From Armatimonadota bacterium (GTDB lineage: Bacteria > Armatimonadota > Chthonomonadetes > Chthonomonadales > CAJBBX01), in contig JAPLCQ010000143.1 in assembly GCA_026392115.1 (NCBI GenBank), positions 16,855 through 80,854 of the forward strand: DNA of 64,000 nt, in the 5' to 3' direction. The position numbers were made by a program, and so were the translations under genes. The notes beneath the pieces were generated by a model. That model saw only the letters and a program-made list of their open reading frames with translations, searched no databases and had not been told where the DNA came from. This document shows positions 18,846-27,899 of the stretch, one piece after another; the stretch's first letter is position 1; each line of letters begins with the position of its first letter.

Positions 18846-20951
18846 ATGCAACCACTCACATTCGGCTCTGGCGCGTTCGCCGCGGCTCTGGATCCTGCCT
18901 CCTGGTCGGTCACCGTTACCCATGGCGGCGCGGAATGGGCCCTCGCCGGGCCCGTCGCCGGCTTCGGGTACCTCGGCATCGGCGGCAAGGCTCTGGCCCT
19001 CGGTGTCGCCGACGGCGTGCCGCTGACCTGGGCGGCAGCGGGGAAGCGCGGCCTTCGCGCTGATGGCGCAGTGCCCGGAGCCGACCTGCGCGTGGTGATC
19101 ATGTTCGCGCTGGCCGGATCGGATCGCCTCGCCTGCCGCCTGGACCTGACGGGTCCCGACTGCGGCAAGGTGGACTACGTTGTCTTCCCCTACTCGCCGC
19201 AGGTGCGCGGGTCCGCGTCGCGCATCGTCGTGCCCCAGTGGCTGGGCCTCCTGGTGCCCGCCGAAGGGCCTGACCTGGCCATTCGACGCACGGTCTGGCA
19301 GCGCCCGCTCTCCATGCGGTTCATGGGCCTGACGCAGACGCTGGACCCGGAGAGCCCTGCCTGCGTGGCCATCCTGCAGGACTCGTTGGAGCGCTTGGTG
19401 GAGATCCGGCGCGACAAGGGCGTCGCCGGCTTCTCCTACATCGGCGAGCCCTCCTACTTCGAGCGAGCGGCGCAGACGCGGTCCCAGTCGCTGGAGTTTC
19501 GTTTCCTGCGTGGCGGCTACGTGAAGATCGCGGCTGCCTACCGCGACTGGATGCGCCGCCGCCCCGAGTGGCGCACACTGACTACGCGCACTCGCCCCTG
19601 CTCGCCCCGCCAGATTGGCGGCGCCCAGATGTTCGGCCACATCCCGTGCGACTACGGCGGCCCGACGGTGACCACGTTCGACGAGTTCCTCCCGCGCATC
19701 CGGGCTCTGAAGGAGGCAGGCATCGAGCGCGCCATCTTCCACCTGGGCGGATGGAACCGTGACGGCTACGACAGCCACTACCCGGACATCCTGCCGGCCA
19801 ACCCGCGTTGCGGCGGCGACGAGGGCATGCGTCGGCTGACCGACGCCATCGACGAGCTTGGATACGTCTGCACGCCCCACGACGACCTGGCCATTATCTC
19901 CACGGACTCGCCCAGCTTCGACACCAAGCTGGCCGCCCGGGCGCCGAATGGGGAACTTCACAACGGCGGTGTCTACCGCGAGCAGCAGTACCGCATCGCC
20001 ACCGCCGAGGCTCAGACACGCTTCGCCGAGCGCAACATGCCGCAGGTCGCCAAGCGCTACCCAAGGCTGCACGGGTACCTGTTTGACGTGGTGACCTCCT
20101 ACCCGCCGTTGGAGGACCACGCGTTCACGCCACCGCTGTCCAAGGCGGCCGACATCGCCGCGCGGACGGGTTCGCTACGGGTCGCCCGACGAGAGTTCTC
20201 GCGGTTCATGGTCTGTGAGTCGATCACCGATTGGGCCATCGAGTACCTGGACTCCGCCTTCATGGCAGAGGAGGGGTACCAGCACAAGGGCGACGGCGGC
20301 TGGTCCGTCGATGCGCTCTACGGCGAGATCGTGCCGCTCTGGGAGATGGTCTACCACGATTCGATCATCGGCATTCGTGAGTCGACGATTCATGTCAACA
20401 CGCCCATGGAGACCGAGGACCCGTTCCTGCGGTACCTGCGCATCTTCCTGAAGACGCTTCGGGCGGGCACGCTTCCCCCTTGCTTCTACTCAGACGACCT
20501 GCGCCTGAATGTGCTGGCGAGCTACAGGGCCAGTGCCAAGCAGGAGTGCGGCGGCTGGTCGCGTCTGGACGTGAGACAGCTCCTGGCCGCCGTCAGCAAG
20601 CTCAGCACGTGGCTGGCAGATGCCGTGTTCACGGCTCCCATGGTGGATCACCGATTTGTGGGCGGCAGCCTCTACCGCGAGCGGACGGTGTTCCGGACGC
20701 CGAAGGGCCCGGTTACGGTCACGGTCAACACCGGCATCGACGCATGGAGCCCGGAGCCGGGCTGGACGCTCCCGCCGTTGGGCCTGATGATCGTTGGGCC
20801 GGGCCTGCTGGCGTACCATGCCGAGGAGGCCGCGGGCCATCGCTTCGCCACGCCCACGCTGGCGGCAGCGCGGCGGGGGCAGGTATTCCGCGCGTTCGGC
20901 GATCGGGAGATAGTCACGGGCTTGGATCCGGTCACCATCGCCACACAGTAG
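18846..20951 (+). CDS. DUF5696-like putative glycoside hydrolase, no visible signal peptide
   Basis: 701 residues. The open frame extends upstream to 17664 inside the opposite-strand gene, but homologous-looking sequence starts at MQPLTFGSGAFAAAL at 18846. An N-terminal beta-sandwich leads into a barrel: RGGYVKIAAAYRDWMR near residue 220, FHLGGWNRDGYDSHYPDILP near residue 298 and LHGYLFDVVTSYPP near residue 407, the last carrying a candidate catalytic Asp. I recall this layout from DUF5696/GH101-like proteins. In contrast to its neighbours there is no signal peptide, so it may act inside the cell. No Shine-Dalgarno is visible upstream; a TAACAT sits six bases before the ATG, which would allow a leaderless transcript. 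Confidence 0.6.
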   Translation: MQPLTFGSGAFAAALDPASWSVTVTHGGAEWALAGPVAGFGYLGIGGKALALGVADGVPLTWAAAGKRGLRADGAVPGADLRVVIMFALAGSDRLACRLDLTGPDCGKVDYVVFPYSPQVRGSASRIVVPQWLGLLVPAEGPDLAIRRTVWQRPLSMRFMGLTQTLDPESPACVAILQDSLERLVEIRRDKGVAGFSYIGEPSYFERAAQTRSQSLEFRFLRGGYVKIAAAYRDWMRRRPEWRTLTTRTRPCSPRQIGGAQMFGHIPCDYGGPTVTTFDEFLPRIRALKEAGIERAIFHLGGWNRDGYDSHYPDILPANPRCGGDEGMRRLTDAIDELGYVCTPHDDLAIISTDSPSFDTKLAARAPNGELHNGGVYREQQYRIATAEAQTRFAERNMPQVAKRYPRLHGYLFDVVTSYPPLEDHAFTPPLSKAADIAARTGSLRVARREFSRFMVCESITDWAIEYLDSAFMAEEGYQHKGDGGWSVDALYGEIVPLWEMVYHDSIIGIRESTIHVNTPMETEDPFLRYLRIFLKTLRAGTLPPCFYSDDLRLNVLASYRASAKQECGGWSRLDVRQLLAAVSKLSTWLADAVFTAPMVDHRFVGGSLYRERTVFRTPKGPVTVTVNTGIDAWSPEPGWTLPPLGLMIVGPGLLAYHAEEAAGHRFATPTLAAARRGQVFRAFGDREIVTGLDPVTIATQ

Positions 20952-20990
20952 TCCGGCTCGGGTCGGTGATGCGGCGCCGGGCCGCCCCGG

Positions 20991-21893
20991 CTACTGGCTG
21001 CCCGCGCCCTTCACACGCATCTGGACGCTGTAGAGGCACTTGCCCGCGGTGATGAAGAGCGTCTTGCGATCGCGGCCGCCGAAGCAGGCGTTGGAGGTCC
21101 ATCCCTCCGGCACGTCGATCTGCTCGACCCGGCGTCCTTCCCGGTCGAAGACGGTGACACCCCGGCCCGTTACGTAGACGTTGCCCTCGGCGTCGAGCGT
21201 CATGCCGTCGGAGCCCATGGAGCAGAAGATCCGCTTGTCGGTGAGAGAGCCGTCGGCTGCGATGCGGTAGGCGTAGGTCTTGCCCGCTCCGATGTCGGCC
21301 ACGTAGAGCGCCTTGCCGTCCGGCGTGCCGATGATGCCGTTGGGCTGCACGAGGTCATCGGCCACGCAGGCGACCTCCTTGCCGTCCGGCGCGACGCGGT
21401 AGACGGCCTGCTTGGCGCGCGGCTGGGCCGAGTGGCTCCAGTAGGGCCTCTTGTAGAACGGATCCGTGATGTAGATGCTTCCATCACGGTGCGCCCAGAG
21501 GTCATTGGGGCCATTCAGGCGCGGGCCGTCGCCAAACCGCTTGATGGTCGCCTTCACGCTCTTCTTGCGCAGATCAATGGCCCGGAGCTCCCCGGCCTCG
21601 TCGGCGCACGCCCAGAGCGTCCCCCGTGCATCAAAGCAGAGCCCGTTGGCTCGTCCGCATGGCTGAAGCAACGTAGAGAGCTTGCCGTCGACGCTCCAGA
21701 GCAGGATGCGGTCATTGGGCTGGTCGGTGAAGTAGACCGACCCATCCGCCGCGCAGGTAGGCCCCTCCGTGAAGGAGAATCCGTCGGCGAGTCGCGTCAG
21801 GCTGGCGCCTTCCGCGGTCACGGGGTCGGCCGTACAGTGGCCGCCCAGCGCAAGCGCTATAGCCACGAGCCAAATCCACAGCGCTGATCGCAT
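20991..21893 (-). CDS. SMP-30/gluconolactonase family secreted lactonase
   Basis: 300 residues with a signal peptide (MRSALWIWLVAIALALGGHCTA). The six-bladed propeller carries the family metal-site signatures: FTEGPT (Glu), LNGPNDLWAH (Asn) and GSDGMTLDAEGNVYV (Asp), plus VQPNGIIGTPDG. Members hydrolyse sugar lactones or related esters using a divalent metal. The reading frame continues upstream to a TTG at 22241, but that extension consists of the broken mazF read in a shifted frame, so I start at the ATG at 21893. It begins only four bases after the toxin remnant and has no clear ribosome site, so it may depend on transcription from the toxin-antitoxin module or on a promoter inside it. Confidence 0.8.
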   Translation of the reverse strand: MRSALWIWLVAIALALGGHCTADPVTAEGASLTRLADGFSFTEGPTCAADGSVYFTDQPNDRILLWSVDGKLSTLLQPCGRANGLCFDARGTLWACADEAGELRAIDLRKKSVKATIKRFGDGPRLNGPNDLWAHRDGSIYITDPFYKRPYWSHSAQPRAKQAVYRVAPDGKEVACVADDLVQPNGIIGTPDGKALYVADIGAGKTYAYRIAADGSLTDKRIFCSMGSDGMTLDAEGNVYVTGRGVTVFDREGRRVEQIDVPEGWTSNACFGGRDRKTLFITAGKCLYSVQMRVKGAGSQ

Positions 21894-21897
21894 GGGA

Positions 21898-22241
21898 TCA
21901 GAGGCCCAGGACGGCGCGCAGCGCTGCAGCCACGAGCGCCATCTGCTCGTCCGATAGCTGGCCGGTGACTGCGAGCAGCCGTTGCCGGTCCACGGCGCGA
22001 ATCTGCTCGCAGAGCACCACGGAGTCTTCGCGCAGTCCGCCACTGCCGGCAGGCACCAGCACATGCGAGGGCAGAAGGGCTCGCCGAATGCGCGTTGTGA
22101 AGGCGACGACAATGGTGTGGGGGCTGACCGCGTTGCCCGGTCCACCTGCACCACGAGGACCGGCCGTACCCCTGCCTGTTCGGTCCCGATGACGGGATTG
22201 AGGTCGCACCGCGCCACGTCGCCGCGAATCGCCGTTACCAA
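21898..22241 (-). pseudogene. mazF: MazF/PemK-family endoribonuclease toxin, frameshifted
   Basis: The frame from a TTG at 22241 encodes a typical MazF start (MVTAIRGDVARCDLNPVIG, then EQAGVRPVLVVQVD). From about 22135 the family sequence moves to another frame: GNAVSPHTIVVAFTTRIRRA, then LPSHVLVPAGSGGL, then DSVVLCEQIRAVDRQRL, ending at 21898. Joining the two gives a full-length MazF of about 114 residues. One base appears to be missing after the codons for QVD, where relatives read one more residue and then GN. MazF toxins cleave mRNA at short motifs. The start overlaps the antitoxin stop (TTGGTAA). It is either a genuine inactivating deletion or an assembly error. Confidence 0.8.
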
Positions 22242-22465
22242 CGGACATCCCCGCGCGCCAGGCGATCCTCATAGCTCACGAGGTCGGCAAGGTAATGGTC
22301 CAGTCCGCGCTCGGCAAGCTGCACGGACTCCTCAAAGCCCTGCCATGCCTCCCATCGGTTGGCGCTGTGCCTCGTGACAAGGAAGTCGACATAGTCGCCA
22401 ACCTCCTGGACGAGTGGGTCCGGTAGGGTTCGAATTCGCGCGATCGTCGCCTCAAGGGTGGTCAT
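22235..22465 (-). CDS. MazE-position antitoxin (DUF2281-like)
   Basis: 76 residues starting at an ATG with AGGAG eight bases upstream. The N-terminus (MTTLEATIARIRTLPDPLVQ, followed by VGDYVDFLVTRH) resembles the DUF2281 antitoxin group, and the acidic, aromatic C-terminus (GLDHYLADLVSYEDRLARG) is suited to wrapping a toxin. Its stop codon overlaps the TTG start of the frameshifted mazF, the usual antitoxin-first arrangement. The antitoxin is intact while the toxin is not, consistent with selection being relaxed on the toxin. It presumably autoregulates the module, although no operator is recognised. Confidence 0.7.
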   Translation of the reverse strand: MTTLEATIARIRTLPDPLVQEVGDYVDFLVTRHSANRWEAWQGFEESVQLAERGLDHYLADLVSYEDRLARGDVRW

Positions 22466-22506
22466 GCGTCTCGCTCCTGGTCCGAGGGTGTGCCATCCGC
22501 TACAGC

Positions 22507-22584
22507 CTACCCCGCGCCGGCCCGCGCGTAGTCATACCCCTTCAGCCGGACCGACCGCCGATGATGCCGTTCGGGATCATACAC
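22507..22584 (-). pseudogene. REP-associated tyrosine transposase (RAYT) N-terminal fragment
   Basis: A 25-codon minus-strand stretch reads VYDPERHHRRSVRLKGYDY then ARAGAG and a stop. This is very close to the conserved beginning of RAYT/IS200-like transposases as I recall it (YDP.RHHRRS.RLKGYDY...GAYFVTI). It breaks off exactly where YFVTI should follow. It is too short to be functional. Confidence 0.6.
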
Positions 22585-22631
22585 CGCACGTCGCCTCCCA
22601 CCCAGGTAGGGGCGGCCCCCCCCCCGTGGCC

Positions 22632-22664
22632 GCCCTGCGCCACGATGGTGACGAAGTACGCGCC
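22632..22664 (-). pseudogene. Second RAYT fragment (GAYFVTIVAQG)
   Basis: In a different frame, and upstream of the other fragment on the coding strand, codons read AGAGAYFVTIVAQGG, which matches the next segment of the RAYT N-terminus. The two fragments are therefore in the wrong order. They share an 11-base GGGCCGGCGCG at the break. A run of ten C residues at 22616-22625 follows, so base-calling here deserves care. Confidence 0.5.
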
Positions 22665-22665
22665 G

Positions 22666-22902
22666 GCCCCCGCAGCGGGCAACCCTTCCTCTGAGATTCT
22701 CTGCGCCTGCAGCAGCAGGAACCGACCCCTTGCTTGTCGAACTGCTCGTATGCAGAGCTGCCGTGGCCGCCGGACTGCAGTGACACCCGTTGCGTTTGCG
22801 TGGTGGTTACGTCATGATGGGGCCAACGCCCATCGGCGTGGCCCACGGCTCGCCGGCTAGATTGGTTCGCGTTGCCGTTGATTGGCGCAGGAGGCACCGT
22901 CC
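22666..22902. other. Gap before the restriction operon, no gene recognised
   Basis: The remainder of the 437-base interval between the antitoxin and the methyltransferase gene holds no convincing coding frame on either strand. It contains the AGGAGG ribosome site (22889-22894) for the methyltransferase. I see no tRNA or att-like repeat. Confidence 0.5.
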
Positions 22903-25206
22903 ATGCCACGACTAACCGAGCAGGAACAGCAGGAGATCATCCGCTTTATCGAGGCCGACAGACCGCTGCCGGATAAGTACCGCTTCCTCCTGTTCGAGGA
23001 CAAACGGGAGGTCGAGCTGGTCTGGAACGGCAAAACTAACGAGGTCTGCAACATCGTTCTGCCCTTCCAGGTCATCGAACAGGTCGACGAACCGCGTGCG
23101 GAGAAGCCCGAGGACGCGGCTGCGCAGTTATCCCTCTTCGATGATCGGGGTCGGCAACTCAAGGGATGGACGAATAAGCTGATCTGGGGCGATAACAAGC
23201 TCATCCTCTCATCGCTGAAGAACGGCCCGCTGCGCGAGCAGATCGAGAAGCAGGGCGGCCTCAAGCTAATCTACATCGATCCGCCCTTCGATGTGGGCGC
23301 CGACTTCAGCATGGACATCGAGATCGGCGGCGACACCTTCACCAAGAAGCCCAACATCCTGGAAGAGATCGCCTACCGCGACACGTGGGGGAAGGGTGCC
23401 GATTCGTTCATCGCCATGATCTACGAGCGCCTAATCCTCATGCGCGATCTGCTGGCAGAGGACGGCAGCATATACGTTCATTGTGACTGGCGGGTCACGC
23501 ATACTATGCGCTGCTGCATGGACGAGGTGTTCGGGCTGGCGTCCTTTGCCAACGAGATCATTTGGAAGCGCACTACGAGCCATTCGGACTCTGGCGCGTT
23601 CGGGTCGGTGCACGACACGATCTGGTACTACAGTAAGCCGAGGGCCACTCGGCGCGTAGTGCTCCAACCCTACGACGACGACTATGTAGAGGCGTACTAC
23701 CGATATAAGGACCCCGACGGGCGGAGGTTCATGTCCGGCGATCTGACCGGCGCCGGCGCGGGCCCGCCACGCCATTTCGGGGAACGTGGCGACCTGGCAC
23801 CGCCGGCCTCTCGGCACTGGATGTTCGACCAGGCGGGTGTTGACAGGGCGATGGCCCAGAACCGTATTTTCTGGACCCGCAACGGTATTCCCCGGCTCAA
23901 AAGGTACCTGGATGACGCAGACGGCATGCCTGCTGCAGACCTTTGGTTGGACGTCCAACCACTCAGGTCGTGGCACCGCGAGGAGTCGACAAGCTATGCC
24001 ACCCAGAAGCCTGAGGCGCTCATCGACCGAGTACTCAGGGCCTCGTCTGATAGCGGCGACCTCGTGGCCGACTTCTTTTGCGGCTCTGGCACGATGGCGG
24101 CAGTGGCCGAAAAGCTCGGGCGCAAGTGGATTGCCTGCGACCTAGGCAAGTTCGCCATACACACTACGCGCAAGCGCATGATCGGGGTCCAGCGGCAACT
24201 CAAGGCCGACGGCAAGGACTACCGCGCCTTCGAGATCTTGAACTTGGGCAAGTACGAGCGTCAGCACTATGTCGGTATCAACCCCAACCTGCGCGAGGCG
24301 GAGCAGCAGAAGCAGCAGCAGGGCAAGGAGGCGGCGTTCCTCGACCTGATCCTGCGCGCCTATCGCGCGGAGAAGACAATTGGCTTCGCGAGCTTCCATG
24401 GCAAGCGGGCCGGACGGCTGGTGGCCGTTGGACCGGTCAATATGCCGGTCACGCGTCTCTTCGTCGAAGAGATCATCCTCGAATGCCGCAAGAACCACAT
24501 CACGAAGGTGGACATCCTGGGGTTCGAGTTCGAGATGGGGCTCTTCCCCAATGTGCTGGACGACGCGCGGGCGAAGGGGATCGACATCGCGCCGAAGTAC
24601 ATCCCCGCCGAGGTGTTCGACAAGCGGGCGGTGGAGAAGAACCAGGTCGTGTTCCACGACGTGGCGTTCATCGAGGTTAAGCCGCACGTTAAGGGCAAGA
24701 CCATAGCGGTAGAGCTGACGGACTTTTCGGTGTTCTACTCACAGGACTCGATTGCTAACGCTGAGGCCGCCATCAAGAGCAAGGGCAGCCGGATAGTGGT
24801 GGAGAAGGGCCAGATCGTCAAGGTGAGTAAGGATGCCGAGGGGATCGTCACTCGCGAGGTGCTCACCAGGCACTGGACAGACTGGGTTGACTACTGGGCT
24901 GTGGACTTCAACTTCGAGAGCAAGCGCGAGATCGTACGGGTTAAGATGATGCCGCCCGTACAAGACACGGTGGAGGGACTCGAGCCGCCGCAGATGGTGC
25001 TGGAGGAATACGAGGAGGTTTGGACCGGGGACTACATCTTCGAGAACGAGTGGCAGAGCTTCCGGACCAAGAAGGACCGATCCCTGGAGCTGACGAGCGT
25101 CTACCACGAGTGTGCGCCCGGCAGGCGCAAGGTCGCTGTTAAAGTGGTGGACATCTTCGGGAACGACACCATGACCATCGTGGACGTCAGTGTGGGGAAG
25201 GGCTGA
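22903..25206 (+). CDS. Type III-like restriction-modification methyltransferase (Mod), N6-adenine class beta
   Basis: 767 residues. The start at 22903 is fixed by AGGAGG eight bases upstream. KLIYIDPPFD carries the DPPF motif IV at residues 126-129, and DFFCGSGTMAAVAEKLGR carries the SAM-binding motif I near residue 391. The catalytic motif thus precedes the SAM motif, the beta-class order of type III Mod subunits. The intervening 200 residues would hold the target recognition domain. A long C-terminal part (residues 425-767; VVAVGPVNMP-like and VEVKPH-like strands) is typical of Mod proteins paired with helicase-type Res subunits. It overlaps the next gene as TGATG. It protects host DNA by adenine methylation and is needed for target recognition by Res. 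Confidence 0.85.
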   Translation: MPRLTEQEQQEIIRFIEADRPLPDKYRFLLFEDKREVELVWNGKTNEVCNIVLPFQVIEQVDEPRAEKPEDAAAQLSLFDDRGRQLKGWTNKLIWGDNKLILSSLKNGPLREQIEKQGGLKLIYIDPPFDVGADFSMDIEIGGDTFTKKPNILEEIAYRDTWGKGADSFIAMIYERLILMRDLLAEDGSIYVHCDWRVTHTMRCCMDEVFGLASFANEIIWKRTTSHSDSGAFGSVHDTIWYYSKPRATRRVVLQPYDDDYVEAYYRYKDPDGRRFMSGDLTGAGAGPPRHFGERGDLAPPASRHWMFDQAGVDRAMAQNRIFWTRNGIPRLKRYLDDADGMPAADLWLDVQPLRSWHREESTSYATQKPEALIDRVLRASSDSGDLVADFFCGSGTMAAVAEKLGRKWIACDLGKFAIHTTRKRMIGVQRQLKADGKDYRAFEILNLGKYERQHYVGINPNLREAEQQKQQQGKEAAFLDLILRAYRAEKTIGFASFHGKRAGRLVAVGPVNMPVTRLFVEEIILECRKNHITKVDILGFEFEMGLFPNVLDDARAKGIDIAPKYIPAEVFDKRAVEKNQVVFHDVAFIEVKPHVKGKTIAVELTDFSVFYSQDSIANAEAAIKSKGSRIVVEKGQIVKVSKDAEGIVTREVLTRHWTDWVDYWAVDFNFESKREIVRVKMMPPVQDTVEGLEPPQMVLEEYEEVWTGDYIFENEWQSFRTKKDRSLELTSVYHECAPGRRKVAVKVVDIFGNDTMTIVDVSVGKG

Positions 25207-27899
25207 TGGCACTGCATAAGGACTTTCCCCAGTCGCCTCACGCGATCCTGGACCCCTCCGTCAGGTGGTTTCCAGCCGATGAGGCTCTGCGCGAGACGAG
25301 CATGGAGAAGCTCATGCCGCCGCTCGTGGCAGCCTTGCGCCGCAAGGTGAAGGAGTTCCGCGACGGCGGGTATGTGGGCGCGACGGACACGAGCCGCAGC
25401 CTCCTGACTTGGTGGTTTTCGACGCCGCACCTTCTCCCTGGTTCTGACGGGACCATGGTGGAGTTCGAGTACTACTTCGCGCAGCGGGAGGCCCTGGAGA
25501 CTATCGTCTACCTCTGCGATGTGGTCGGCGTTCAGGACAAGCACGACCTGATGCGCTTCGACAGCAGCGGACTCGTCTCCGGCGGCATGTTCGACGAGAC
25601 GTGGCGGCGCTTCGTGGTGAAGATGGCGACCGGCAGCGGCAAGACAAAGGTGCTCAGCCTCGCCCTTGCGTGGAGCTTCTACCATAAGCTGTACGAGGCA
25701 GACTCCGACCTGGCGCGCAACTTCCTGGTCATCACGCCCAACATCATCGTGCTTGACCGCGTGTACCGAGACTTCCAGGGCCTCCGCATCTTCTTCGAGG
25801 ACCCGGTCGTGCCCGACAACGGCTTCTGCGGCCGCAACTGGCGCGACGACTTCCAGCTTACGGTGCACCTTCAGGACGAGGCCCGCATCACGCGTCCTAC
25901 CGGCAACATCTTCCTGACCAATATCCACCGCGTCTATTCGGGCGACGACATCCCACCGGCGCCGGATGACGAGGACATGCGGGACTACTTCCTCGGCAAG
26001 CGGCCCACGGGCGCAACCACCGACTCGAAGGTCGACCTGGGCATGATCGTGCGGGATATTGACGAACTGATGGTGCTCAACGACGAGGCGCACCACATCC
26101 ACGACCCCCGCATGGCGTGGTTTAAGTCCATCGAGGACATCCACAATAGGCTGAAACAGAAGGGCTCCGCCCTCTCGATGCAGGTGGACACGACAGCAAC
26201 CCCCAAGCACAACAACGGCGCGATCTTCGTGCAGACTGTGGTCGACTACCCCCTGGTGGAGGCCATCTCCCAGAACGTGGTCAAGCACCCGGTGCTGCCC
26301 GATGCGCCCAGCCGCGCTAAGCTGCAGGAGCGGCAGAGCGCCAAGTACACAGAAAAGTACGCCGACTACATCGACCTCGGCGTGATCGAATGGCGCAAGG
26401 CATACGCCGAGCACGAGAAGATGGGCAAGAAGGCGATCCTCTTCGTGATGACCGACGACACCCGGAACTGCGATGACGTGGCGGAGTACCTGGAGGGGCA
26501 CTACCAGGACCTGAAGGGTGCCGTCCTCGTGATACACACCAAGAACAACGGTGAAGTATCCGAAGCGGTATCGGGCAAAGACAAGGACGAACTGGACAGG
26601 CTGCGAAAGCAGGCAAACGAGATCGACGCAAACGCGAGCCCCCACAAGGCAATCATCTCAGTGATGATGTTGAAGGAGGGGTGGGACGTACGCAACGTCA
26701 CCACCATAGTGGGCCTGCGCGCCTACGGGTCCGCAAGCAAGATCCTGCCTGAGCAGACGTTAGGTCGCGGGCTGCGCAGAATGTACCGCGGGGACGTGGA
26801 GGAGTACGTCAGCGTAGTCGGCACCGATGCCTTCATGGACTTCGTTGAGTCGATTCAGGCCGAGGGAGTGGTGCTGGAGCGCAAGGCCATGGGCGAGGGT
26901 ACGGGCCCGAAAACGCCGCTGGTGGTCGAGGTCGAGCGCGAAAATCAGAAGAAGGACATAGCGGCTCTCGACATTGAGATACCAGTGCTCACGCCCCGGG
27001 TCTATCGGGAGTACAAGAGCCTGCAGGAACTGGACGTATCCGCGCTGGGACAGCAGCGCGTCGTGTACCTGCAGTTCAGTGCGGAAGAGCAGCGGGAGAT
27101 CGTGTTCAAGGACATTACAACCGGCGCGATCACCCACACGACTCTCCTCGATTCTGCCTCCGCCGCCGACTCAAGCAGCGTGATCGGCTATTTTGCGCAG
27201 ACCATCATGAAGGACCTGCGCTTGGTGAGCGGCTATGACGTGCTATATGGCAAGGTGAAGTCGTTCGTGCAAGACGAGCTGTTCGGGGTGCGGGTGGACC
27301 TGGACGACCCGAACACGCTGCGGAACCTGTCGGAACTCACCGCAACCAAGACGCTGATTGAGAGCTTCAAGAAGGCCATCAACGCTCTCACCGTTCGTGA
27401 GAGAGGCGACGCTGAGATTCGTGACACGATCAAGCTGCGCCAGACGCGGCCCTTCGTCGCCAAAGAGCAAGGCTACGTCGTCCCGAAGAAGAGCATCTTC
27501 AACCGTATCATCGGCGACAGCCCGCTGGAGTTACGGTTTGCCGGCTTCTTGGAAGGATGCGGCGACGGCGAGGTGGTCTCCTACGCCAAGAACTACTTGG
27601 CTGTGGGCTTCAAGCTGGACTATGTGAAGGCCGACGGCGACATCTCCAACTACTACCCGGACTTCATCGTGAAGCTCACCACCAAGCGAGTCGTGATCGT
27701 CGAGACCAAGGGGCAAGCCGACCTCGACGTCCCGCTGAAGATGGCGCGCCTGCGCCAGTGGTGCGAGGACATCAACCAAGCGCAGCAGGACGTGAAGTTC
27801 GACTTCGTCTACGTGGACGAGGAGAGCTTCGACAAGTACAAGCCGACGACGTTCAAGCAGTTGCTGGATGGGTTCAGGGAGTACAAGGGGGCGGGGTGA
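25206..27899 (+). CDS. Type III-like restriction subunit Res (SF2 helicase plus PD-(D/E)XK nuclease)
   Basis: 897 residues, start coupled to the Mod stop (TGATG). Walker A ATGSGKT begins at residue 141; the DEAH box is at 293-296 (LNDEAHH); TTATPKHN is motif III-like; EQTLGRGLRRM is motif VI. Near the C-terminus, NYYPDFIV (Asp 819) and VIVETKGQ (Glu 833, Lys 835) form a PD-(D/E)XK endonuclease site. This is the standard layout of the ATP-dependent cleavage subunit that acts with Mod on unmodified invading DNA. All core motifs are intact, so the system looks functional. The stop codon overlaps an ATG of a possible small gene. Confidence 0.85.
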   Translation: MALHKDFPQSPHAILDPSVRWFPADEALRETSMEKLMPPLVAALRRKVKEFRDGGYVGATDTSRSLLTWWFSTPHLLPGSDGTMVEFEYYFAQREALETIVYLCDVVGVQDKHDLMRFDSSGLVSGGMFDETWRRFVVKMATGSGKTKVLSLALAWSFYHKLYEADSDLARNFLVITPNIIVLDRVYRDFQGLRIFFEDPVVPDNGFCGRNWRDDFQLTVHLQDEARITRPTGNIFLTNIHRVYSGDDIPPAPDDEDMRDYFLGKRPTGATTDSKVDLGMIVRDIDELMVLNDEAHHIHDPRMAWFKSIEDIHNRLKQKGSALSMQVDTTATPKHNNGAIFVQTVVDYPLVEAISQNVVKHPVLPDAPSRAKLQERQSAKYTEKYADYIDLGVIEWRKAYAEHEKMGKKAILFVMTDDTRNCDDVAEYLEGHYQDLKGAVLVIHTKNNGEVSEAVSGKDKDELDRLRKQANEIDANASPHKAIISVMMLKEGWDVRNVTTIVGLRAYGSASKILPEQTLGRGLRRMYRGDVEEYVSVVGTDAFMDFVESIQAEGVVLERKAMGEGTGPKTPLVVEVERENQKKDIAALDIEIPVLTPRVYREYKSLQELDVSALGQQRVVYLQFSAEEQREIVFKDITTGAITHTTLLDSASAADSSSVIGYFAQTIMKDLRLVSGYDVLYGKVKSFVQDELFGVRVDLDDPNTLRNLSELTATKTLIESFKKAINALTVRERGDAEIRDTIKLRQTRPFVAKEQGYVVPKKSIFNRIIGDSPLELRFAGFLEGCGDGEVVSYAKNYLAVGFKLDYVKADGDISNYYPDFIVKLTTKRVVIVETKGQADLDVPLKMARLRQWCEDINQAQQDVKFDFVYVDEESFDKYKPTTFKQLLDGFREYKGAG

